From positions 62,001-126,000 of the forward strand of contig JALQBC010000012.1 in NCBI GenBank assembly GCA_023375675.1: a stretch of DNA of 64,000 nt, given 5' to 3'. The DNA comes from Cytospora piceicola. Lineage: Eukaryota; Ascomycota; Sordariomycetes; Diaporthales; Cytosporaceae. The notes beneath the pieces were generated by a model that was given only the letters and a program-made list of their open reading frames with translations, did not search any database and was not told the DNA's origin. Positions within the stretch are counted from its first letter, which is position 1. Every line of letters starts with the position of its first letter. Below, in pieces: positions 51,201 to 60,671 of the stretch. The translations under genes and the position numbers were made by a program.

Positions 51201-51433
51201 CTTTCTTACCTTTATTAAAGGCGTGTAAAGAATACCCTTAGCCTTATATATCTTACTATAGTAATTAACCTTATCTTCGATATCGGCGTTAATTTCGCTT
51301 ATCGTTAATCGGTAGCGTAAAGCTTCGGTTATTTATTATCGAAAAATCTCGAGTTTTTCGTATAGCTTCGGTATCGTAGGTTTGTTGTTATCGTTACCGT
51401 CGTCGGTATTATTACTATCGTATCTTAACGTTT

Positions 51434-51635
51434 TAGTGAAGCAGAATAGGGTATTGAAGTGTATTTATCGTAGGTCTGTCTGTTGTTGTTATATCTTAAC
51501 TAACTAAAGGCCTTAAGGGCCTTAATGGCTAGGTTTTGGTGGGTTACCTAGCATTCTGCCAGGCGGTTAGACTAGCCGGCAGGCAGCCGGCCGGCAGGCA
51601 GGCTATAAGGGCCTGCACCTTATTGCGCTGCAGCA
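51434..51635 (-). repeat. innermost element, left LTR (202 bp)
   Basis: Direct copy of 53277-53478. It contains a GC-rich core of CCGGC/GGCAG words. It is the 3' LTR if the internal frame gives the sense strand. Confidence 0.9.
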
Positions 51636-51846
51636 AGTGCCGGGCACGTAAAAAGAGTGTGACGTTCTCGTTATAAGGTTACTAATTCAATTCCCTGCTG
51701 TACACCCTTTTTTTTTTTTTTTCTATTTCCGAACTAAATCTGTTCCTAGGCTAAATCGTTTAATTCCGATAAGTTTGATTGAATTAATCGAATCGATTAA
51801 ACGTAACAGCTGGCTGGCAGTTGTTAACAGCTGTTAAGGGAAGCTG

Positions 51847-53241
51847 TTAAGGGATATAGGCATCGTCACCGCTATCGCTGTGGGGATCTGTATGGCCACT
51901 CGAATCACTGTAATTATCGTTTAATTAATCGCTTTGATCGTCGCTTTGATCGTCGCTCTGATCGTCGCCCTGATCGTCGCTTTGGTTTAATTAAAGGCTG
52001 AGGGCATCGCTATCGCTGTGGTTGTCGCTTTGGTTTAATTGAAGGCTAAGGGCATCGCTATCGCTGTTGTCGCCCTCGTTGTCGCTTCTGTTTAATTGAA
52101 CGCTGTCACTATCGTGAAGGCTGAGGGCATCGCTATCGCTGTGGTTGTCGCCCTCGTTGTCGCTTAATTGAATGCTGTCACCATCGTGAAGGCTGACGTC
52201 GCTTCCGTTCAATTGAATGCGAGGCTGTACGTGTCCCTCCTCTTTTAAATGACTAAACAGTCTGTTACGCAAGTCGTAGGTCGAGCCACAAGACCTGTAA
52301 GAATGTATAGAGGACAGGCTCGAAGAGGGACGGGAAGGGAGGGAAGCGGGTAAGACAGGCGGTCTCGAGGTTGAGGAGGATCTCGAGGAGGGAGGACTCG
52401 AAAGGAGACTGAATATACTAAATCTGGGTGTGATTTATCTCGTGGATTATCTCGCAGGCCGTCTCGTAGGCTGTCTCTTATAACCGCAAACGTTCGAATA
52501 GACGTAATCGAAAAGGGTGCGCCGTAATGTAAAGCTATCGCTATATTTGCAGCACTAGAAGTTAACAGCTTTAAGGAGGTTTCGGCTGTAATCGTGATCG
52601 GGAATAATAAGGTCGCGCAGTGCCCTCTGGGCGGTCTGGAAGCTAGCGATTTAGGTACGAAGCCTAGCGTTTTCTTTAGTAAGGGAACTAACCTGTTGGC
52701 GAAGGCTGATGTTCTTAAAGAGGATTTCGTGAGGTTAAGGCTGTTGTGACTGTTTAAGGGCTTTCTAAAGGTCTGCGACCTAAGACTGAAGGTCTAGTAT
52801 GTAAACCTGTGCTTTAAGTTCAAGGTCTTCGTCTAAAGCCTTCAGAAGGACTTTATAACCGTCACTATTAAACCAGTAGTGCTAGAGGGGGTTAGGCTCG
52901 TCCTTCTGGACGGTTATACTACAGCAATCGCAGTAAGCTTCTTAGGAATTATCGTAGGCGTAAGTATAGCGGGCGAGGTGTTCTAGCGAGGTTTATAAAC
53001 CTTAAAAGATCCAATCAGTGCCTTTAAAGGTAGCAAGGCAGGTGCGATAGATTAAAGACATCGCGAGAGAGACTAGGCCAGTAAAGGCGTCCCTAATTGA
53101 GTAGTTTTAGTAGTAGCGATCGGCCGTCTGCTGGGGGGTCTGGTAGGGGGTTTGGTAGGGGGTAAATTTAGTGCCTGGATTGGCAAATCTGGTCGCTTTA
53201 ATGCGAAAATAGTACCGTTCGAATGCTCAGAATAAGGGCAT
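51847..53241 (-). pseudogene. RIP-interrupted ~464-codon frame: zinc-finger, coiled-coil, acidic-repeat protein of unknown family
   Basis: A single minus-strand frame runs from an ATG at 53241, 35 bases inside the 5' LTR, to TAA at 51847-51849. It is broken by about 15 stops, nearly all TAA or TAG, where CAA or CAG (Gln) would restore the codon; the first is TGA. Visible parts in order: a Tyr/Gln/Pro-rich N-terminus; FTGLVSLAMSLIYRTCLATF; a Cys cluster YCDCC (near 52920); a heptad-like stretch (VLLKALDEDLELKAQVYILD and VSSLTKENARLR, 52640-52850); a Ser/Pro/Arg linker; a finger-like SCGSTYDLRNRLFSHLKEEGH (near 52220-52290); and repeats of SDNEGDN and HSDSDALSL to the end. I recognise no gag, protease, reverse transcriptase or integrase. 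It may be an unusual gag-like protein or captured host gene. Confidence 0.65.
51925..52205. repeat. imperfect tandem repeats encoding the acidic Ser/Asp/Asn tail
   Basis: Units containing GCATCGCTATCGCTGT, TTGTCGCCCTCGTTGTCG and TTTAATTGAA recur three to four times, then a 12-base unit GATCGTCGCTCT recurs four times. The repeats stay in one frame on the minus strand, suggesting expansion while coding. Confidence 0.8.
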
Positions 53242-53276
53242 CGCGGTCGAATAGATCTTAAATTATAGCTACCATT

Positions 53277-53478
53277 TGGTGAAGCAGAATAGGGTATTAA
53301 AGTGTATTCATCGTAGGTCTGTCTGTTATTGTTATGTCTTAACTAACTAAAGGCCTTAAGGGCTTTAATGGCTAGGTTTTGGTAGGTTACCTGGCATTCT
53401 GCTAGGCGGTCAGACTAGCCGGCAGGCAGCCGGCCGGCAGGCAGGCTATAAGGGCCTGCACCCTATTGCGCTGTAGTA
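53277..53478 (-). repeat. innermost element, right LTR (202 bp)
   Basis: Direct copy of 51434-51635. It starts TGGTGAAG and ends TGTAGTA (CA changed to TA). It is the 5' LTR relative to the internal frame, with a TGGTAGCTAT word two bases inside it that could be a tRNA primer site; the tRNA cannot be named. Confidence 0.9.
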
Positions 53479-53843
53479 CGTTTAAAAAGTAGCGGTTATA
53501 ACGTTAATTATTTATCGAACGGCTTTAAGGGATTATCGATAAAGGTAAGTCTTTAGACGCTTATCGTCGTAAAGTATTACCTTATTAACGTTAGCTAAGG
53601 AAAACTTAACCTTTTTAACTAGCTTTATAATAAGCTTAAAGTTAGACTTAGGCTTAGAATTAAGCCTTTCGGTTACGTTATTGTAACGGCGGGTTATAAG
53701 GTTAAAGGTATCGCCGAATAATCTAAATATCTCGACGTTAAACACGTCGCTTACGCCTTTAGCTATTATATTTATTTATCTTTATTGTAAATGTTTATTT
53801 ATACAGTTTTCTTAAGCTATAAGAGTATTTAGTATTCGATAAT

Positions 53844-54088
53844 TATAACGGTAATTAAAATGATTACGGTATAAAGGCTCGATTTCGATTATATAATATC
53901 GTTAATTATCGAATAGGTTCTGCTTATCGAGAAAAGAAAAAAGAAATAAAACTTAAAGCCTAAAGCCTAGCTATTTAAACTAATATACAGGCGATTCGGA
54001 AAGCTTATCGATAAGGCTAGTAGTAGGGTTAGTATATAACCTTAATCCTGTTACTAGCCCTGCTTTCGTTCGCCTTACAACTATAATA
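53844..54088 (-). repeat. inner gypsy element, right LTR (245 bp)
   Basis: Direct copy of 44783-45027, followed by the duplication TAGCT. It is the 5' LTR in coding sense. Confidence 0.92.
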
Positions 54089-56149
54089 TAGCTTATAAAT
54101 CGTTTAAATAGCTTTTATATTCGTTTAACTATTTTCTTATATTTATACTATCGTTTTTAATATAAGGTAGTCCTTTATCGTATTACTACGATCGTTTTTA
54201 TTGTTAATAGTTTAGCTTTTTACTGTATTTATACCTTATACTTATATTTTTTAATATTTTAAATTATTTAAATTATAGTTATTATCTGTCGTTTTCTTTT
54301 AGTTATATTAACGTTTTTAATTATATCTTTATATCGTTATAACGCTATTTAGTATAGTTATATAATATTCGATTTATTTAAAAGCTTTATCTATACTTCT
54401 TTAATATTATAATCCTTTTTTAAAGTATTTTCTTTTATTATAGTTTCTAAAACTTAAGTAGTTCTTTAAACTCTTTTAAAGGTATTATTAAGTACGTTTA
54501 AATACCGTTTTCTTAAGCTATTCTTAAAAACTAAACTCTTTTTCTCTATACTATTAATTATCTTTTTAACTAAGGTATAGTTTACTTAATTAATCTAGCT
54601 AGTAATCTAATTAATATATAAGTTATATTTTCTAAATTATATAATACTTAGTATTATATTATAGTTTAAAAGGTTTATAATATCGAAGCTAAAAGTTTTA
54701 TAATATTATTAGATAGTAATAGGAAGATAATTAGTCTTATTATTAATCTATCCGTTATTATAAGTAATATTAGTCTTTTCGATCGTTTTTAGTTAATATA
54801 GTTCTTTCTTTTTATAATAAGCTAGTCGGTATTTATTAACTGCTTTTAAGAAGATAAAGTTCTTTTAAACACTACTATTTAATAGTATATATAGTTTAAT
54901 TTTACCGATTTATATTTCCGATTATAGGTAGTTATAGTTATAAACGCTTATTACGTTAAGAAACCGTTTTAGTTCTTTACTATTAAATAGTTCTATTTTT
55001 AATAACTTAACTTATTTTTTACTTATTCTGCTACTTACTATACTAATTTCTTAGCTTAGCCTTATTTCTTTTTAAAGGGTATCGCTCTTTAAGTTTTTTA
55101 AAGAGGTATCGTTTCTTTTTTTAAGTCTTCTTTTTAAAACGTTTCTTTTAAAACGTTTTCTAGTATTTATTTAAAGGCCTAAAGTCGATTCTTTTCCGAT
55201 CTTCGCTTACCTCGAATACATATTATCCTGTGCTATTCTATATATTTATACTAAGAATAAATATAGTATATATTTAAAGGATAGTTACTAATAGTAGATT
55301 TTATTTTAATATAGTTTAAAAGGTAATATTCCTTATTAAGTATAAAGATAACGTAATCCTTTAGGTTTCTTTTGTCCGTTCGGTAATAGTATAAGGCGAT
55401 ATTATTAGGTCGGTAAACTTATAAGATTAGTATGTCTATATATCGACGTAAGAAGAAATCGTTCTATACCTTATAAGAATAATATACTTTATATTCGTCG
55501 TCGATCTATTTATTAAGGTCGTCCTTACGCTTCTACGTATCTTTTAAGCCGGTATTACTATACGGCTTAAGCCTTTATAATTCTTATTCTAAAACTATCT
55601 AGTTAACAATATCGATTATAGCTTTACCTTTCTTAATAAACTTAGCAACTCGTTTTTTATTCCTTTATAGCACTTCTTCTGTAGTTCTTAAGGCTTATAT
55701 TTATTTAAAAGGTTCTTTTTTTTAAAGAGTAGTTATATAGCTAAAGCTTACTTCTGTTTTAGTCTTTTAGATATCGGGGAAGGTAATAATATCGTCTCGG
55801 TATAGTTTAGGTAAGATTTTTTTTCTATATTTTATAAAGGTTTTTTAAAAATTTTACACGCTTTCCGAGTTTTTTTCCGTTACTTTTACTAAGTAGTTAG
55901 CGTTAAAGTAGTTAGAGTTACTATTTTAAATTACTATATTATATAGTAGCTCTTATTTTCTTACTACGAAAGTTCGATACTTTACGTTACCGTTACGCCG
56001 TTATCCTTTAGATATAGGTTTCTATATTTTCTTTAACTTACTTCGGTAGTTTTATACGAAGTATTCCTTTTTATTATAGTTAAAGTATTTAAGCTTTAAC
56101 TTATCTTTACGTTCGGTTACGTTAAGTTTTATAGGTTTTATATATTATC

Positions 56150-56830
56150 TATACGTAATACTATTACAATTATTTCTTTTACGTTAAAACTTTTTTCCGG
56201 TATTAAAGACGTAAAGTCTTTAATAAAACCTGTTAGTTAGCTTAAGCCTTTATTTTTCTAGTTATCGTTTATATAATCTATTATCGATCTAAACTATTCT
56301 TTTTATATATTCTATAAAATTATTTAACTTATCTTCTTTAGCTAGTTTATCTTTAACGTTATCCTTTAGTTTACTATAAAATAGTGTTATTAAAGGTTCG
56401 TCGGACTATTTTAGCTTTATAAAAATCTGCCGGAAGTTTACTAAGTAGTTAAATACTAAAGTCCGTTACTTATATTTAGCTAAGTCTTATTCTATTTATC
56501 GTTTTTCTTCGGGTTTACCGAAGGCTTTTTTAAACGCTTCTTTAAAAAAGGCGTAGTTTTAAAAGATATTAATAGTACTATCTTCTTTAAGCGAGTTACG
56601 GTCGTTATTTAAGTAGTTATATATAGTAAGTTCGAATTAAGTAAACGCGTTTTCTTTTAGTAAAGTAGCTATAAAAAGGATTTTATCGCTTTCCGTAATA
56701 AAGTCGTTTTTATAATATCGAAGGTAAGCTTTAGTTATAATAAGGAATCTTTATAAGGTTCCTTTAATACTATCGAAAGCTTTAAGTTTCTTAAGTTTAA
56801 TAGCTCTTTATAAAACCTTTTTTTCTTTTT
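56150..56830 (-). pseudogene. RIP-degraded gypsy gag (outer gypsy)
   Basis: The minus strand reads LKAFDSIKGTL, then FLIITKAYLRYYKNDFITES, KILFIATLLKENAFT, NYAFFKEAFKKAFGKPEEKR, FRQIFIKLK and DEPLITLFYSKLKDNVKDKL. This is the layout of Ty3/gypsy capsid (retrotrans_gag). Several stops. It lies on the far side of the inner gypsy from its own pol. Confidence 0.85.
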
Positions 56831-57010
56831 TCTCTTTACTTTTTCTATTAGCTATTAGTTCGTTATACTTACCTTAAAAATCGCTAATTAAGGTAAGGGC
56901 TTTTATAAGCCTTTCGCTATTAGTTATTAAGATATTAGGTACTATAATAAAATATCGGAGTATTATTTAACAGTATACGTTAAAACCGTATTAAATAAAA
57001 GTTATTAAAA

Positions 57011-57468
57011 TATAATAATTACGGTATAACTTTTATAAAGGTACTTATTATAACCGGTAAGGTTTATATTATTAGTAGAATATATATATAAAAAATAAAT
57101 AATATTCCGAGCTTTATTTATTATAATAATTAAAAGGTAGTAAAACTTATTATAAGAATAATACTTAAATTAATAACTAAAGACTAGCTATAAACTATTT
57201 AAAAGGCAGTGCCCTTTTATCCTTATATATCTAGTTCTTTAGTTGTAGCCTCGGGGTACTTACGGTAAAAACACTATAAGCTCCCTTTACTTATTATACT
57301 TACAGGTTAAATACCGTAAGTATTGTAACTTTAACCTTAGTAGGTTACCTTAGTTAAACAGAACTCCTTTATAAAGATTCTGTTCGTTCCGATATACTAG
57401 CCTTACTAAGGTTATATATAACTTTTTAACTGTATAACCCTCTAGTACCTTAACCTTAGGTTATAATA
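57011..57468 (-). repeat. outer gypsy element, right LTR (458 bp)
   Basis: Direct copy of 39757-40214, followed by the duplication TATAA. It is the 5' LTR in coding sense. Confidence 0.92.
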
Positions 57469-57732
57469 TATAAAGTAGTTTTTTAAACAGATATATCGCT
57501 ATTAGATTAGTTTAAAAAGGCCTTATAAAGGTCTATCGGTTAATATCGACTACTTTCTAAAGGTTAGTTATACCTAAATAACTATAGATAGCCTTAATCT
57601 TAATGTAGATTTTATAACTTAAAATATAACAAACAGCTTATAGAAGAGCCTTAATCGTCGTAGAACAATCGTAAGAAAAATCTGCCTTTTCTAACCTTAC
57701 TATTAAAGGTTGTTTATATAACTACTAATTAG

Positions 57733-57926
57733 TGTTAGTAAGGCTTAAGGTAATATAAATACAATCGATCGTTCTGTTAGCTTAGAGTTATATGTATATA
57801 TTCTAGGTTTAAAGCTATTTACAGGCCTAGTGTGGAAACCTATCTATAGGCCAGGCGGCCTAACAGTTCTGCCGCCCTGCCGAGGCGGCAGGCCTGACCG
57901 CCTGCCTGATTAGGCAGCGTTCCACA
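57733..57926 (-). repeat. copia element right LTR (194 bp)
   Basis: Direct copy of 32935-33128, followed immediately by the duplication ACCAT. The right half is GC-rich and less altered than the left LTR. It is the 5' LTR in coding sense. Confidence 0.93.
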
Positions 57927-58185
57927 ACCATCAAGCCTCAAGTAGGTGCGACTATAAATACAACGTAAAGTCCACTGCGGCACTGAATTGATGACTGATT
58001 GTATTCGGAGCGGATGTCCCAGTATTGAAGGTTGATTCCGTCGGTATAACTCACAACTCCTGGCGGAGCCGCCAAACACTGCCTGGTCTGATCGTTCAAC
58101 ATGCCTCAGCTAGGATCGTGGTCATTTTATTACGAACGATCTCCACAACATGCCAATTCAACCACTTTTCCCACAGCCATATTCT

Positions 58186-59610
58186 TCAACCAAGGGCGCT
58201 CAGGTCCAACGGTACACTACTCCCCCTCCCGGCCCGGTACTTCCTTTGTCCACCACGGAACTCCCTTGGCTTCGGGAACAGGCTCTCCTCCTTGAATATC
58301 CACCTGGGGTCCTGTATAAAGATGCGCTCCCCCCTTGCCGCTCCGCCACCGTTCGGCCTCGAGGCCATGGAGTTGCTCCGTGTTGGGCTTGGGCTCTTGC
58401 CGGTCCCGTTCGACGTGAGCACGAAGTTGCTGGGGTCTAGCATCGAGCGGCCTACTGACCCCGAGTGAGCGCGGCCCGGGGGCGGCGCGGCCTTCGAAGG
58501 GGGCGGCGGTGGCGAGCTCGGCGCCGGTGAGCGTGGCGAGTGAGCGCCTGGGGGAGGCGGCGGCGGCGGCGGCGGCGCTGATGTCGGGGAGCTCGACCCG
58601 GATGCTGCTGCGGCGCGGATGGCCGCCTGCACGGCGATATTTGGGGAGACCGCGCCAGATGCCGGGGGCGGCGGTGGAGGAGGCTGTGACCTCACTGGCG
58701 GAGGCGGTAGTCTAGGGGCTGATGAGGATGGCGGCGGTGGGGGCGGCGCAGGTGGTAAGGAAGGCGCGGCAGATGATGGAGGAGGAGGCGCTGGGGAGCT
58801 TGGAACGGATGGGCTTCCTATGTTGGAAGGTTTTCGAGAGCTAGGCGGTGGGGGCGGCTTCTTCCCTATGGGAGGCGGTGGGCCCTTTGCTGTTCTAAGG
58901 CTTGCTGTGGAGGGTCGGTTGGTCAAGCCTGGTATCCCTGGTCGTCCTGGAATCGCAGGTGCTGCACCGGGAGGCGGTCTTGGAGCAGAAGATGTTGGAG
59001 GTTTTGGTGCCGAGGATCGGGTCGACTCTGGGTCGGATAAGTATGATGAGCCTTGGTTTGCTGTACATATATTAGAACCCGTAGAAGACATTAGTTGGGC
59101 AACCGAACATACCTCCAGTGTCTACGCCCGCACCTGTCTTCCTCAGTTTTGGCATTCCTGCAGCGAACAATCCACCCAGCTGGGGGGCGGCCATGATCGG
59201 AGCTACCGGTGCATCTCGACTGGCCTGCTCGCTGTTGCTTCTCGCCCTGTTCCCAGGTGCAGGTGGTGCTAGACCCCCGGGCGGTCTCGACATGCCGGGG
59301 ACCGGCGGTGCTCCTCCCACTGGCGACGGACCCGGCCCGCCGGATACTTTTCCAACTATTGGCGCGGATCGATCGTTCGTAACGGCCTTTTTCAAGGGCC
59401 TGCCCTTGGCGATATCGGAGAGGAGGGCGCCCTACAGTCTATGGTCAGTGCTGCTCAAGAGACAGCATAGGCCAAGTGGAATCAACTCACCCTTCCAGCT
59501 CCTGCTGCTGGCGGTCGCGAGGGAAGGCCGCCGGGAGGTGGTGGAGGAGGCGGCGGAGGGCCTCCAGCGGCGCCCGGCGGGGGAGGAGGAGGAGGTGGTG
59601 GTGGTGGCAT
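58186..59610 (-). CDS. verprolin/WIP-like actin-organising protein (WH2 domain)
   Basis: Three exons on the minus strand (59610-59491, 59431-59113, 59060-58186) give 437 residues. Exon 1 is a poly-Pro/Gly start. Exon 2 opens with an actin-binding WH2 domain (GALLSDIAKGRPLKKAVTND, residues 41-60). A long proline-rich centre with many PPPPPP runs should bind SH3 and profilin partners. The last ~40 residues (PRWIFKEESLFPKPREF followed by GGQRKYRAGRGSSVPLDLS) match the WASP WH1-binding tail of WIP/verprolin. This layout fits the family that supports Las17/WASP-driven Arp2/3 actin assembly at endocytic patches. It is shorter than yeast Vrp1 (817 residues). Its stop lies 260 bp from the transposon nest, with no sign of RIP in the coding sequence. 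Confidence 0.93.
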
Positions 59611-60671
59611 CGCAGCTGTTTACCAGATGAGGTCGGAGTGGGAATGGAAAGCAGGCGTGGAGGAGAGTTCCAAGGGCGAGGTTTCACGATCAGGGGCGGT
59701 CGGTCGGGCGGAGGTTGGATGGTACGAGTGTTGATGTTCAGCGATGTTTAATAACGACTAGTTGAGTGAATTCAGGTTGGGCTCGATTCTTGTATGGCCG
59801 TGGCTTTTGATTAGGTCAAAAGAGTTTACATGAAGCTGGCGATCGCAGTGCCAAATACGGAGCCTGGTGCCTGAATCAGGCTGGTAGTATTAGATGACAG
59901 ACAAGAAAGACGTTGGGCGAATTGTCAACTCAGACGTCGGGTTCAGGGTGTCGTCACTGGCGAGATGTGGCTGTGGCTCGGCTGTTGAGCCACAGGTACA
60001 GGGGGCGCCAAGGTTTTATGGGGCTCTATGATCAGCTTACACTGCAGGGGTCAACCTTACCAACATTGAAAGACTGTCATTGATATCGCACTACTCTCTC
60101 ACTGGCAGCTCCCTCCCCCACCTTTATTTAGGTTTTATGGTAATTGGATACAATAGCATGTGATGAGAAACAAGCTGTTCTCCTGCGACGGTCTTTCTCT
60201 TGCCGAGTAGTACATGCCTTTGGTCCCGAGACCCGGTCGTGGTCTTGGTGGAACGCGGTCCGTTTCGTTCAAACAAACGGATGTCAACGATCTGCAGCAA
60301 GTATGCGGTATGCAATGCAGCAGGGGTTAGGTCGATATACCAAGTAAGGTCGTCTTGCCCAGCCGCTATTGTTTGGTTGCTACGTACTACTGTTTATTGC
60401 ACACATCACGGTAGACGACAAGACGAGACGAGAGACCCTTCACGCCCTCAAGGCGCGCCTCACAGCTAGCTCTAATTCCTCATCTCCCGATCTCCCCGTC
60501 CCCGTCCCCGTCCCCGTCCCCGTCCCCCTCTTCCCTTTCTTCAACACCTCACAAGCTTTGCGTTTACCATCTCAACTGCCACTCCCGGGTATCCGGCCGG
60601 CCTGCTCCTCTTGGTGTCTCGTCTCTACAGCACCTTCATCTTCTAGCCTGGAAGGCCCCTGAAGATCCAAG
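59611..60671. promoter_or_regulatory. divergent promoter region
   Basis: It separates the verprolin start (minus) from the start of the two-pass protein gene (plus), so it should hold both promoters. The part next to the plus-strand gene has a CCCCGT hexamer tract (about 60494-60527) and pyrimidine-rich runs. No coding frame is credible. Confidence 0.45.

Larger units (their letters stand above)
51429..53483 (-). mobile_element. innermost small LTR element carrying a single non-pol reading frame
   Basis: The element proper is 51434-53478 (2045 bp). It has 202-bp LTRs (51434-51635 and 53277-53478, gap-free, about 13 differences, all transitions) with TG...CA ends (TGGTGAAG... in the right copy, ...TGCAGCA in the left). 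The 5-bp duplication CGTTT is at 51429-51433 and 53479-53483. Base composition is much closer to normal than the surrounding elements, so it is the youngest insertion and the least RIP-mutated. The 1641-bp interior shows no reverse transcriptase, integrase or protease motif. It holds one long minus-strand frame (listed separately). It sits about 360 bp inside the 5' LTR of the inner gypsy. Confidence 0.9.
44778..54093 (-). mobile_element. second Ty3/gypsy LTR retrotransposon, nested in the first
   Basis: The element proper is 44783-54088 with 245-bp LTRs (44783-45027 and 53844-54088, gap-free). Ends are now TA...TA, consistent with RIP of TG...CA. The 5-bp duplication TAGCT is at 44778-44782 and 54089-54093. 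Without the innermost element it is about 7.3 kb. A reverse transcriptase remnant reads on the minus strand at 47.9-48.3 kb. It interrupts the outer gypsy between its gag and pol. Confidence 0.92.
39752..57473 (-). mobile_element. first Ty3/gypsy LTR retrotransposon, nested in the copia element
   Basis: The element proper is 39757-57468 with gap-free 458-bp LTRs (39757-40214 and 57011-57468). They start TG (TA in the right copy after RIP) and end CA (TA in the right copy). The 5-bp duplication TATAA is at 39752-39756 and 57469-57473. Without the inner gypsy and a miniature element it is about 7.7 kb. Minus-strand reading gives gag near 56.2-56.8 kb and reverse transcriptase near 44.0-44.5 kb, in the correct gag-pol order. 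All frames are broken by RIP. Confidence 0.93.
32930..57931 (-). mobile_element. outer Ty1/copia LTR retrotransposon hosting all other insertions
   Basis: The element proper is 32935-57926. It has two direct 194-bp LTRs starting TGTT and ending in CA (TTCCACA in the right copy, TTTTACA in the left). It is flanked by a perfect 5-bp duplication ACCAT at 32930-32934 and 57927-57931. Subtracting the nested gypsy element and one miniature element leaves about 6.8 kb, a normal full length. Coding sense is on the minus strand, because the RNase H remnant reads minus near the left LTR, where the 3' end of pol belongs. The body is saturated with RIP-type transitions and holds no intact gene. It lies between the 3' ends of the PhoD and verprolin genes. 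Confidence 0.93.

Noticed and set aside
51656..51710. tRNA-like or SINE-like B box (AATTCAATTCC) followed by a T run in the innermost element
   Set aside because: The distance from a possible 5' acceptor strand is only ~50 bases, and no T-arm, anticodon arm or acceptor pairing can be drawn.
53533..53745. 70-residue minus-strand open frame
   Set aside because: It lies just inside the 5' LTR of the RIP-degraded inner gypsy, starts with GTG, and is at most a fragment of that element's leader or gag.
58619..59272. Gly-rich plus-strand frame
   Set aside because: Antisense to the proline-rich verprolin gene: poly-Pro codons read as poly-Gly.
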